A stretch of 11,159 nt of DNA from an uncultured bacterium (GCA_945788485.1 CALZMB010000048.1:1-11159), one strand, 5' to 3'; shown: positions 1-7,245, counted from the stretch's first letter. Made by a program: numbers and translations. Notes: generated by a model not told the origin, from the sequence alone.

Positions 1-36
1 GATGGCTATATGTTGTGGTATGATGTCTTTTTGCAT
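1..36 (-). CDS. uppS: Isoprenyl transferase (undecaprenyl diphosphate synthase), 5' end only
   Basis: Only the first 12 codons lie in the window, reading MQKDIIPQHIAI before the left edge. In the cis-prenyltransferase family the start is typically (I/L)PxHxAIIMDGNGRWA, so these residues match the segment just before the catalytic MDGNGRWA motif. The enzyme adds isopentenyl diphosphate units to farnesyl diphosphate in the cytoplasm, making the C55 carrier for peptidoglycan and surface glycans. No in-frame ATG was seen just upstream, and only a weak purine stretch (AGAAAGA) precedes the start. The position, 67 nt after a DUF6089/PorG-type gene, matches the Bacteroidota order porG, uppS, bamA, ompH, which I recall for Porphyromonas and relatives. 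The call rests on a short motif plus this context; the catalytic part is outside the window. Confidence 0.8.
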   Translation of the reverse strand, partial: MQKDIIPQHIAI

Positions 37-103
37 ATCTTTCTGCTGTGTGAAATGGTGTGCTGTATGTCTTGTGATGTCCGCCGCACGCTGTTGTCTG
101 CTG

Positions 104-799
104 TCAGTAGTCCTTGTTGCAGGTCTTGCATTTCGCGGAGAAGCTGTAGGTGAGCATGAGGCGGAGCGATGCGTAGCAGTCTGTGTTCTTGAAGATGCCC
201 GAGCTTTCGATGCCGAGCGGGGCTTCAGCGCCGTCAAGCTTGTCGCTCAGGGTGGGGTGGAAAGTCCATTCGAGCGCTATGTTCAGCCGTCGTGACGCTT
301 TGTATTTCACGCCGAAGCCTAACGGGAGGTTCGCCGTCGCAGTGCTTTCTCCGTCGCCTGTCGCGAGTGTCGCGCCCAGCCCGAGCGAGATGTACGGCGT
401 GCAACGTACTGCGCCGCGGTAGTCGCGCCCTGTGCCGTAGGGCCAGAAATTGTATTCGTAGCTGACGTTCAAGTCCATCAGGTTGCGGCTGAAGGTGTAT
501 GGCGTGTCGGCGTAGTCGGGATAGTAGGACGAGCTGTTTGCGCTGCTGCCTTCGACTTTGCAGTATGACGCGTCAATCTTCAGTCCGCTGTATGGCGAGA
601 AATTGTGTCTGAACACGAGGTTCAGTTCAGGTTTCAAGCCTTTTGTCAGCGAGCCGTTGAAATCGCCGAGATAGTTTGTCATGCCCACTCCGATGCCTAT
701 CTCTCGTTTGTAGAGAGGGTCGTCCTGTGCCGCTGCCGTAGTCGTTGAGGCAAGTAGGATGATGAGGATAATGGCTGTTTTGCTGAAGATGGTGGGCAT
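104..799 (-). CDS. DUF6089 / PorG-like outer-membrane beta-barrel protein
   Basis: The product is 231 residues. It begins with a signal peptide (MPTIFSK, then a hydrophobic stretch at residues 8-17, with probable cleavage after TAAA at about residue 24). The mature part has alternating beta-strand patterns, a YLGDFN motif near residue 43 typical of DUF6089 proteins, an NFWPYGTG segment near 117, and a short Cys-containing tail (CKTC, residues 224-227). PorG, the named member in Porphyromonas gingivalis, is an outer-membrane component of the type IX secretion system. Related proteins also occur in Bacteroidales lacking that system, so a secretion role here is not certain. The reading frame stays open for 101 further codons upstream, but that part overlaps the preceding gene and has no protein-like character, whereas the ATG at 799 begins a clean signal peptide. 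It lies directly before uppS, the usual neighbour. Confidence 0.8.
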   Translation of the reverse strand: MPTIFSKTAIILIILLASTTTAAAQDDPLYKREIGIGVGMTNYLGDFNGSLTKGLKPELNLVFRHNFSPYSGLKIDASYCKVEGSSANSSSYYPDYADTPYTFSRNLMDLNVSYEYNFWPYGTGRDYRGAVRCTPYISLGLGATLATGDGESTATANLPLGFGVKYKASRRLNIALEWTFHPTLSDKLDGAEAPLGIESSGIFKNTDCYASLRLMLTYSFSAKCKTCNKDY

Positions 800-889
800 G
801 GATAGGTGAGTTTGGTGCCTGAGGCTGTGTGTGTTGTTGCGGCAAGGGCTGTTTGTTGTCGCGCCGGTGGGGCTGTCATGTGTTTTGTG

Positions 890-910
890 TTCTTCGACCT
901 GGCCGAAGAA
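890..910 (-). other. Intercistronic stem-loop between the DUF6242-like and PorG-like genes
   Basis: TTCTTCG and CGAAGAA form a perfect 7-bp stem around a 7-nt loop (890-896 and 904-910). It lies about 38 nt after the stop of the DUF6242-like gene and about 90 nt before the PorG-like start. No run of T follows on the minus strand, so it is not a standard intrinsic terminator. It could be an RNA-processing or 3'-end-protecting hairpin, or chance. Confidence 0.3.
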
Positions 911-948
911 TACGGGCAATGTCAAATGGGCGCGTGTGTGCCGGAGGC

Positions 949-2343
949 TTATTGCCAAGCCACGTTGCTGAGGTAGCCTCTCCACACCTTGCCCGTCGAT
1001 CCGCAAATCAGCCAGATGTGGCGGTTGTTGTCGGCAACCATGGCAAACGATGTGGGGCTGCTGCTGAAGCCTTCGGGCAGTGTGATGATTTCTGTCTGCC
1101 ACCAGTTCAGGCCGTTGTCCATCGAGTGATAGGTCTTTTCAAATGCCTTCAGAGTGCATTCGCCGACACCCTCGCCGCCCATGAGGAAGAGGCGGTCGGC
1201 ATAGTGGATGACGGTGAGATGGTCAACAGTCGGGGCGTGATGCCATGTGACGCTCTCGAAAGGCTGGTACATCCACGGCAGACGGAGGGCGTGGTCAGAG
1301 CTGTCAACTGTCTTTGTCCAGATGTTGCAGGTCACTGTGCCGCCGTCGTATCTGTTTCCGAAGAGGTATATCTTCTCTATGTCATTGTTGGTCTTGGTAG
1401 GCACAGAGATGCCTGAGATGTCTGTGTTGGGCAGGAAGCTGGCAGGCGAATCGATGTCGTCTGCGCTCCATGACGCGCCGTTGTCGGCAGACTTCTTCAG
1501 TGTCCCGTCTTCCGCGATGGCATAGACTTCTGTCTTTGATGCTGCCACAAGCTGCTTCAGCCCTGTCATTGCAGCCACCTGCGTCCATGTGTCGAGGTCA
1601 GACGAAGTGAAGACATTGCCGTTGTCGGTGAGCAGATAAGCCACTTCTGCCGTCGTGGTGAGAGAGATGCGCCCTGCCTCTGGCAGCGTCAGACCGCGCC
1701 AGTTGTTGCCGTCGGCATGGTCTGTAACTGCCGCCGCCGCCTTTCCGTCGGCTATGCCGTATGCCACGATATAGTCCTTGAAAGCAATGCCGCGCATATC
1801 CTCCATCTTCGCGAGCGTTTCGTTAGCGGTTTTCTCGTTCCAATAGAAGGTGGAATCCTTCTCTTGGTGTACCCTCACCTCTACGGTGTATTCGCGATAC
1901 CATGACGCGTCGTTGGCGTAGCATCGCAGCACACGCGGCGTTGAGAAATCGAGCGAATCGGTGTTCTGCACCATTCTGATAGAGTCAGTGCCGTCGTTAT
2001 GTTTCAGATAGACGTATCCGCTGTTCTTCGCCGTGACGTTGATGAGGCTCTTGTCAACCTGTGTGCCGTCGGGCAGAGAGTCGAGGTTGTAGATGACGCC
2101 GAGCTGCTGGTTGATTACAAAAGCGTAGCTGCTGCAATTGACAGAAATAGTATAGGTTGAATCTTCGCCTGCCGCGTTTGTCGTGTGCATCGTGCGGCTG
2201 AGTGTGCCGAGGCTGAACGACGTGATGGCGGCGTCATTATAGTATTTCACCGTCGTCTCGTCGTCGCTCAGACATGATGTCATCAGCACCATGCAAGCGG
2301 CGAAAAACACCAATATGTAATGTCTGTTGTTCATCTGAATCAT
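949..2343 (-). CDS. DUF6242-like surface lipoprotein with Asp-box (BNR-like) repeats
   Basis: The product is 464 residues from the chosen start. It has a lipoprotein signal peptide: hydrophobic residues 9-20, then LMTSC with the lipidated cysteine at residue 24. The following LSDDE resembles the acidic lipoprotein export signal of Bacteroidetes, predicting a position on the outer face of the outer membrane. Residues 35-157 look like an Ig-like beta domain. Residues about 165-464 contain several Asp-box motifs (S-x-D-x-G-x-x-W type): TSSDLDTW near 246, KSADNGASW at 284, HSMDNGLNWW at 406. These mark beta-propeller blades as in sialidase-like and photosystem-stability-like folds, but I see no sialidase catalytic set. 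The overall form matches the DUF6242 family, whose function is unknown; glycan or protein binding is a guess. The ATG at 2343 was chosen because GGGAGG lies 8 nt upstream; ATGs at 2334 and 2388 are alternatives. Confidence 0.75.
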   Translation of the reverse strand: MIQMNNRHYILVFFAACMVLMTSCLSDDETTVKYYNDAAITSFSLGTLSRTMHTTNAAGEDSTYTISVNCSSYAFVINQQLGVIYNLDSLPDGTQVDKSLINVTAKNSGYVYLKHNDGTDSIRMVQNTDSLDFSTPRVLRCYANDASWYREYTVEVRVHQEKDSTFYWNEKTANETLAKMEDMRGIAFKDYIVAYGIADGKAAAAVTDHADGNNWRGLTLPEAGRISLTTTAEVAYLLTDNGNVFTSSDLDTWTQVAAMTGLKQLVAASKTEVYAIAEDGTLKKSADNGASWSADDIDSPASFLPNTDISGISVPTKTNNDIEKIYLFGNRYDGGTVTCNIWTKTVDSSDHALRLPWMYQPFESVTWHHAPTVDHLTVIHYADRLFLMGGEGVGECTLKAFEKTYHSMDNGLNWWQTEIITLPEGFSSSPTSFAMVADNNRHIWLICGSTGKVWRGYLSNVAWQ

Positions 2344-2350
2344 TGAAATT

Positions 2351-2363
2351 GCCTCCCGGAGGC
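2351..2363 (-). promoter_or_regulatory. Shine-Dalgarno within a GC-rich dyad, DUF6242-like gene
   Basis: On the minus strand GGGAGG (2357 to 2352) sits 8 nt before the ATG at 2343, supporting that start. The same bases belong to the near-perfect palindrome GCCTCCGGGAGGC. A 5-bp hairpin with a 3-nt loop could form and hide part of the ribosome-binding site. A strong Shine-Dalgarno is notable, because most genes here lack one. Confidence 0.5.
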
Positions 2364-2416
2364 GTGTCGAAACTTGTTTTACTGCCATTTACTTGGATGA
2401 TGGACGTAATTCTGTG

Positions 2417-2424
2417 CAAAATTA
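2417..2424 (-). promoter_or_regulatory. Candidate Bacteroidota -7 promoter element (TAATTTTG)
   Basis: The minus strand reads TAATTTTG, an exact match to TAnnTTTG, the -7 element recognised by the Bacteroidota primary sigma factor. It lies in the most AT-rich intergenic stretch of the window, about 74 nt upstream of the chosen start of the DUF6242-like gene. Transcription would begin near 2412, giving a leader of about 70 nt. No good TTTG -33 box is seen at the expected spacing; that area reads GGCGTTTTT. It may drive the lipoprotein and perhaps the PorG-like gene and uppS behind it. Confidence 0.45.
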
Positions 2425-2556
2425 ATCAGAATAATTTAAAAACGCCGTTTTTGCTTGTATGTATTATTGATTTTATAGATTTTCAAAGCATTTTTTAAGT
2501 TCTGTTTACGTTAAGCGCCCTTTTTCTTGCCGTAAAGCACTGATTTCTGTCACGTT
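2425..2556. other. AT-rich intergenic stretch
   Basis: This is most of the longest gene-free space (2344-2556) and separates the stop of the helicase gene from the promoter candidate of the DUF6242-like gene. It is much richer in A and T than the surrounding coding DNA. I saw no convincing intrinsic terminator after the helicase stop, no RNA gene and no credible small protein gene in it. Confidence 0.6.
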
Positions 2557-5500
2557 TCACAGTGTCTGGCAGGCGGAAATGACGGATTTGTAGAGGCTGA
2601 CATTGTCGAGGAGGCTGCGGTTTCCGACGAGTATGAGCTGGCGGCGTGCCCTCGTTATGGCGACGTTCAGCTTCCGGTCAACAACGTAAGGCTCTTTTCC
2701 CGGATGGCTGACGATGAACGAGTTGGCGGTGAGGAAGTCTATTTGCGCCCGTCTCCCGATGGTGAACGAGAAGATGATGACATCGCGTTGCGAGCCTTGG
2801 TATCTCTCCACGGTGTCTATGTTCACCTGCGCCGCCGTCTCTTTTCCCATCTTCTGTTCTATCATCCTGCGCACGAGGGCTATCTGGTTTCTGTACGGGA
2901 CGATGACACCGAGGGTCTTGTCGCCCTTCCAGCGGTCTCCGACGGCACGGTGTATGCGTTGCACGATGTCCGCCACGCAGCGTGCTTCGGCAGTGTTTGA
3001 TTTTGCGTCCACCTCGTTTTCCGCCGGCACGATGTCGAGAAAGATTGTCCTTGAAGAGCGCAGCAGATTGCCGAGCGCATCTGTTCCTGCACTCTCGTCA
3101 TACAACAAGCCCTTCTCTTCCTGGTGCGGCAGAGGCACTGCCTCGATGTCTTCCTCTTTATAGAAGGTGCGGTTCACCCATTCCGCTATCTCAGGGTGCA
3201 TCCGTCCCTGTCTGTTCAGCGTACCGATGCAGGCGAGAGAGTTGCCGTCGGCATCCTCAACGCTATGTCCGCGAATGACGGAGAGCAGACGTTCGAAGAG
3301 TGACGAGCGGCAGTCGGAGAGCGAGACAGAGTGCAGCAGCGTGTCGCTGACGGCGCTGTCCTCCGCTTCCTGCTGCACCACGGCGGGCAACTGTTTCGTG
3401 TCGCCTATCATGATGAATTTCTTCACTTTAGCTAACAGTCCCACGATGTCCGGCTCAAGAATCTGCGACGCCTCGTCGATGATGGTGAGTGAGAAGTCGC
3501 GCAGCGACAGAATCTCCTGGTGAGACATGAGCGTTGACGTAGTGGCGACTACGACCGGCGTGGCGGAGATGATGTCGTGGGCGGATTTCAGACTGCCTGC
3601 ATCGGCGAAGAGACGTCTCGCGAGACGGTGGCGGTATGCCGGCGAGCATGAGAAAGTATTGCCGATGCGGAGGTAGTGTATGCCGGCATCCGTCAGCATT
3701 CCGCATATCTCGTCCACCGCGCGGTTGGTGTATGAGGTGAGCAATATGGCACGTCCTGTGCCGCGGTTGTTCTGAAGCTCCTCTTCGACCATGAATCTCA
3801 TTGCCATAGATGTCTTTCCTGTTCCCGGCGGACCGACAAGCAGGAAATAGTCCTTTGCCTGGAACGCCCTCAAGAGGATGTCGTCGTAGGCGGGATGATA
3901 GCTTTTCGAGAGCCGCCGGCTTGTGTCGCTGCTTGGCAGCCGACTGCCTAACAGCAGTTCGCGCTGACGGTTGTCGGGGCATGTCATGAGATTGTAGAGC
4001 GACTTCATCTTCGATGACGGAGCCATGCCTCCTGCATGTTCTATCGCCCACGACAGCGTCTCGCCGGCAGAGAAGATGCGAGCCGGCTGCGGGTCGTGCA
4101 GGAATATGCCGACCGACTGTGCCGAGAGGTCTGCCACCACGCCCTTGTACAGGATGGCATGAGGCGCCGACGGCGTGGTGTCGCGCTTGAACGAGTAGAG
4201 CCATACGCTGTCCCCGGGACGGAAATCCATCTCGTTGTCGTATGCCGGAGTGAGGCGGAGGTGCTGCACGGGAGTTTCCGGGGCGATGTCTCTCGCTGCC
4301 CCGCAGTCTCCTGACTGTATGTCGTCGCCCTCGCAGGCCTCTTTCCGTGACACGGCAGGCGTGATGTCGTTGCAGACGATAATCTCTCCGTTGGCGAGCT
4401 TCTGTGAGAACGGCGCGTGCCATACCTCTGCTGTTCCGTGTGTCGTCCCCTCTTGTGCGCCAGTCATTGAGATTGCGTATTCTCTGAAAACAAAACTTGC
4501 CATGCGGCAGAAATACGCTTCTTCGAGAGGCGAGAGGCTGTGTAACGGCGAGAGGAGGCCTGTCAGACGCGGCTTGATGTATCTTTCGAAGAAATCGCTC
4601 TTGTCATTATTCTCGTTCAGCACATCAAGCGTGAGATGCTTCAGGATGGCTGGCGTAAACCCCTGTCGGGCGAAGAGCAGAAGGCTTGATGCTATGCGGT
4701 TGCGCAGCTTCAGCGCTTCGACGAGCAGCTGCCTGTAATAGCTGACGACGAGCAGACCGTCAGGCAGTGGGTAGCGCGAATATATGAGGCGTATGTCCTG
4801 CTTGTTCATCGACACGCCGAAGTTGCAGTGCAGCACAGCGAAATAGAGCAGCAGCTGCACGTAGTGGTCTTCTTTGTGGAACGTGCCGTGAGGCGTACGC
4901 AGGTGACGTTCGAGGTTGAAGTTGCGTCCCGACTTCTGTTCGGCGAGCAGAAGCATATCGGCAGACATTAGATCGACACGTCCTTGCAGTCCGAGAGCCG
5001 GGCAGATGAACGACGGTTCGAGCAGGAAAAGCCCCTCGCTGTCGTCTTTCAAGATAGCTTTACGCTGCTGCGCATACTGCTTCATCAGCTCTTCGGCGAT
5101 GCCAAAGATATTTTCCGCCTGCCTCTGACACTGCTTCTTGTATTCTGAAGCAGAGAAGTCGGGGCAGGTGGCGTATGCGAGGGCATCGGTTGTGAAATGC
5201 CGTTTCAGCGTGTTCTTCCATATCTCGTCGCGCGCTTCGTCTCTGTCGGCACGCATAAAGGCGTCGAGCAGGGCGTCAGAAAAGTTGCCAAGAAGTATGG
5301 CTTGGCTGTTGGCTGATGGCTGAAGCTGATTTGCGATGTATGCCAGCGGATGATGTCCGTAGTCGGTGAAGCAGCGCGCGATGGACGAGATGTCAATGAG
5401 ATAGTCCGGCTCCACGATGATGAAGCCGGGCAGGATGTTGCCGCCGGCGTCTTCCTTGCAATCGACAAGAGAGAGGACTGTGCCTTCGTTGACGATGCGC

Positions 5501-6075
5501 TGAAGGTATTCGCTGCCGTCTCCTGCCACGACATGGCGCAGCGAAGCGTCGTCGGCGAGCTGCACGTCGAACGTCATGTTGCCCGCATCATCTTTCGTGC
5601 ATGGCGTGGAGGCGATGCACTGGATGTGGCGGTCGGTGATTCTGAGATTCTCAGCTGAGGGGCGGCGGTGGCGCGGAAGCAGAAGCAGCAGCTTCTCCGG
5701 CACCGACACGTCATACACGGAGGAGATGAAAAGAGCGAGGGCGCGGCAATCGTAGAGGATGTCTTCTGCCAATGTGCCGTCGTCGGCACTCGTTCCTGAT
5801 GCGCCATCGTTGGAGTTGTGGCGCATACGCTGTATCTCCATCCTGTCGGCAACATTGATGTTGTGGCGGCGGCAAAGATAATCCACCTGCGCGAAGAGGC
5901 TGCCGAAGTTCTGGCGCATGCCTCTCACTGCCTCGTGACACACCTCCACCAGCGTCTCATGAATGAAACGCCGGCGCAGCCCCGGGTGCATAGTTGTGTG
6001 CGTGGCGATATGCTCCACCTGTGCGAAGAAGTCGCCGGCGGCGGGGCGGGGAGTGTGTGGTGTGCTGCTTGACAT
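2557..6075 (-). CDS. RecB/Dna2-like nuclease fused to SF1B helicase
   Basis: The product is 1172 residues. Residues 1-340 match nothing I recognise. Residues about 350-415 carry RecB/Cas4/Dna2-type PD-(D/E)XK nuclease motifs: GRVD (Asp368), EQK (Glu379, Lys381) and QLLLY (Gln407, Tyr411). Residues about 617-668 look like the small beta-barrel (domain 1B) of Upf1/Dna2 helicases. The C-terminal half has a complete SF1 ATPase: Walker A GPPGTGKT (748-755), TSYTNRAVDEI motif Ia (780-790), DEAS Walker B (867-870), GDTKQLPA (891-898), GRMHPE (957-962), VERYQGSQRD (1089-1098), LNVAITRARR (1136-1145). Such proteins translocate 5' to 3' on single-stranded DNA and cut flaps or ends, pointing to replication repair or recombination; RNA cannot be excluded. 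The C-x2-C-x5-C iron-sulfur cysteines of Dna2 and Cas4 are not visible. The ATG at 6075 lacks a Shine-Dalgarno, as is common in this phylum. It lies 76 nt after the hydrolase gene, so co-transcription is possible. Confidence 0.88.
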   Translation of the reverse strand: MSSSTPHTPRPAAGDFFAQVEHIATHTTMHPGLRRRFIHETLVEVCHEAVRGMRQNFGSLFAQVDYLCRRHNINVADRMEIQRMRHNSNDGASGTSADDGTLAEDILYDCRALALFISSVYDVSVPEKLLLLLPRHRRPSAENLRITDRHIQCIASTPCTKDDAGNMTFDVQLADDASLRHVVAGDGSEYLQRIVNEGTVLSLVDCKEDAGGNILPGFIIVEPDYLIDISSIARCFTDYGHHPLAYIANQLQPSANSQAILLGNFSDALLDAFMRADRDEARDEIWKNTLKRHFTTDALAYATCPDFSASEYKKQCQRQAENIFGIAEELMKQYAQQRKAILKDDSEGLFLLEPSFICPALGLQGRVDLMSADMLLLAEQKSGRNFNLERHLRTPHGTFHKEDHYVQLLLYFAVLHCNFGVSMNKQDIRLIYSRYPLPDGLLVVSYYRQLLVEALKLRNRIASSLLLFARQGFTPAILKHLTLDVLNENNDKSDFFERYIKPRLTGLLSPLHSLSPLEEAYFCRMASFVFREYAISMTGAQEGTTHGTAEVWHAPFSQKLANGEIIVCNDITPAVSRKEACEGDDIQSGDCGAARDIAPETPVQHLRLTPAYDNEMDFRPGDSVWLYSFKRDTTPSAPHAILYKGVVADLSAQSVGIFLHDPQPARIFSAGETLSWAIEHAGGMAPSSKMKSLYNLMTCPDNRQRELLLGSRLPSSDTSRRLSKSYHPAYDDILLRAFQAKDYFLLVGPPGTGKTSMAMRFMVEEELQNNRGTGRAILLTSYTNRAVDEICGMLTDAGIHYLRIGNTFSCSPAYRHRLARRLFADAGSLKSAHDIISATPVVVATTSTLMSHQEILSLRDFSLTIIDEASQILEPDIVGLLAKVKKFIMIGDTKQLPAVVQQEAEDSAVSDTLLHSVSLSDCRSSLFERLLSVIRGHSVEDADGNSLACIGTLNRQGRMHPEIAEWVNRTFYKEEDIEAVPLPHQEEKGLLYDESAGTDALGNLLRSSRTIFLDIVPAENEVDAKSNTAEARCVADIVQRIHRAVGDRWKGDKTLGVIVPYRNQIALVRRMIEQKMGKETAAQVNIDTVERYQGSQRDVIIFSFTIGRRAQIDFLTANSFIVSHPGKEPYVVDRKLNVAITRARRQLILVGNRSLLDNVSLYKSVISACQTL

Positions 6076-6151
6076 GACGGTTGCGCGATGTGGGTGGCAG
6101 ATGTGCGGATTTCAGGATGATGAGCCGGGAGGATGTTCTTGTTGTGGACGG

Positions 6152-7129
6152 TCAGTCGCCTTGCAGACGGCGGAAGAATGTGATGACCTCTTCCCATGTC
6201 TTGAAAGTGTCTGAGCCGTAGGTGACAGTTGTGGCGAGTGTTGCTGACGGCGGCGCGGCGGAGATGTAATAGTCGCCGTAGAGCAGATGCCGCTGGTTGG
6301 TGAAGATGATGCGGTTGTATGCCGGGACATTCACATATTCATACAGCCACTCGCTTACGGCGGCATACCGGTCCGGACGGTTGGCAGGAGCGTCGGCGAC
6401 GAAATACACGTCGTATGTGTCGATGAGTGCCCTTACGGCTTTCAGCATAGAGGGCGCAGCCATCATGCGGCTGTCGTGCAGCGTGTCGAAATCAATATAC
6501 ACCACCTCGCGCTGACGTTTTGTCTGCTTGTCGTCAATCCATCTGACGACGGGGATGAGAGAATGCAGCACGACGGAATCAATAAGCCGGTGCTCGCCGT
6601 GGAAGCTGACGGCGTTGCCGTAGTGTTCAAGAAAGAGGTCGCGTGTGTGGACGAGAGGGTCGTTGTCGCCGAAGAGTCCATAGACAGTGCCGCTGTTCTG
6701 GCTGAAGCATTGCGCCGTCAGGTCGCGGTATTCTTTCACGATGGCTTTCGTGATGACCATCTCCTGCACGCCGTCCTGCCGCGGGTTGAGGAACGTGAGC
6801 TTGCCTATCATGCCATGACTGCCCATCGTGTCGCCCATCTGGAAAGCCGGGTTGACGAGTATGCGGTCGTAGCCGTAGAGCATCTCTGCCATCATGCCGC
6901 CCATCGAACTGCCTATGATGAGGTCTGGCTGCTCTGTCTCGCATGTGCGGTGCAGCAGTTGCATGGCTTCTGACGGATGTATGGGGAGGTCGGGAGCTAT
7001 CACGGTGGCGGAGGGAAGGACGGTGCGCAGCAATGCCACGGTGCCCGACTGCCCGCTCGACGCGAAGCCGTGGACGTAGAGAATCTTCTTGCCCGACATG
7101 ATGTCAGGCCATGTCTTGATATGTTCCAT
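6152..7129 (-). CDS. YqiA-like alpha/beta hydrolase fused to a degenerate HAD nucleotidase-like domain
   Basis: The product is 325 residues in two parts. Residues 14-197 form a YqiA/YcfP-type alpha/beta hydrolase: YVHGFASSG oxyanion loop (His20), IGSSMGG nucleophile elbow (Ser75), GDNDPLV (probable acid Asp157), GEHRL (probable His180). A complete triad suggests an active esterase or thioesterase. Residues about 208-325 resemble the 5'(3')-deoxyribonucleotidase (NT5C) branch of HAD phosphatases. Motif I keeps both aspartates (DFD, 213-215), but the motif II Thr/Ser position is Ala245, the lysine position reads Arg280, and the acidic pair after GDYYI is Ser-Ala (290-291) instead of Asp-Asp. 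The HAD half is therefore probably not catalytic and may bind a ligand or partner. The ATG at 7129 was chosen; ATG 7099, just before the hydrolase core, is an alternative. The substrate is unknown. Confidence 0.75.
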   Translation of the reverse strand: MEHIKTWPDIMSGKKILYVHGFASSGQSGTVALLRTVLPSATVIAPDLPIHPSEAMQLLHRTCETEQPDLIIGSSMGGMMAEMLYGYDRILVNPAFQMGDTMGSHGMIGKLTFLNPRQDGVQEMVITKAIVKEYRDLTAQCFSQNSGTVYGLFGDNDPLVHTRDLFLEHYGNAVSFHGEHRLIDSVVLHSLIPVVRWIDDKQTKRQREVVYIDFDTLHDSRMMAAPSMLKAVRALIDTYDVYFVADAPANRPDRYAAVSEWLYEYVNVPAYNRIIFTNQRHLLYGDYYISAAPPSATLATTVTYGSDTFKTWEEVITFFRRLQGD

Positions 7130-7138
7130 ATAATATTA

Positions 7139-7234
7139 GTTTACAAGTTGACGAGTTTACAAGTTGACGAGTTGATAGTATTTGAGTGGTGAGTTTGAGA
7201 TGACAGTACAAACAACTTGTCAACTTGTCAACTG
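7139..7234. repeat. 8-nt-unit repeat array forming an inverted repeat
   Basis: The 16-mer gtttacaagttgacga occurs twice in tandem (7139-7154, 7155-7170), followed by gttg. On the opposite strand this is an 8-nt unit, (C/A)AACT(C/T)GT, repeated. After a spacer, the plus strand carries caacttgt twice plus caact (7213-7233). Positions 7156-7174 and 7213-7231 can pair over 19 positions with 2 mismatches around a 38-nt loop. The array fills most of the 116-nt space between the stop of the barrel gene (7246) and the start of the hydrolase gene (7129). There is no T run for a standard terminator. I recall similar CAACTTGT/CAACTCGT strings between genes in other Bacteroidales genomes, so it may belong to a dispersed intergenic repeat family. 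Confidence 0.8.
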
Positions 7235-7245
7235 AAAAGAATCAG

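Noticed and set aside
800..1102. Upstream extension of the PorG-like reading frame by 101 codons
   Set aside because: It overlaps the end of the lipoprotein gene, is rich in His, Gln and Arg with no fold-like pattern, and the ATG at 799 starts a proper signal peptide.
829..1416. A 195-codon plus-strand frame
   Set aside because: It is antisense to the lipoprotein gene, Cys- and Val-rich, and lacks any recognised family or plausible upstream signals.
949..2343. Sialidase or other glycosidase
   Set aside because: Asp-boxes are present, but the arginine triad and the Tyr/Glu/Asp catalytic set of sialidases were not seen; binding protein is the safer reading.
3455..4423. A 322-codon open frame on the minus strand
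   Set aside because: It lies entirely inside the helicase-nuclease gene in another frame, is Arg-, His- and Gly-rich, and has no recognisable motif; it is a by-product of the high GC content.
6287..6973. A 228-codon open frame on the plus strand
   Set aside because: It is antisense to the hydrolase-HAD gene, which has clear catalytic motifs; the plus-strand product is rich in Val and His with no domain.
7139..7234. CRISPR array
   Set aside because: The repeats are contiguous 8- and 16-nt units with no unique spacers of regular length and no cas genes nearby.
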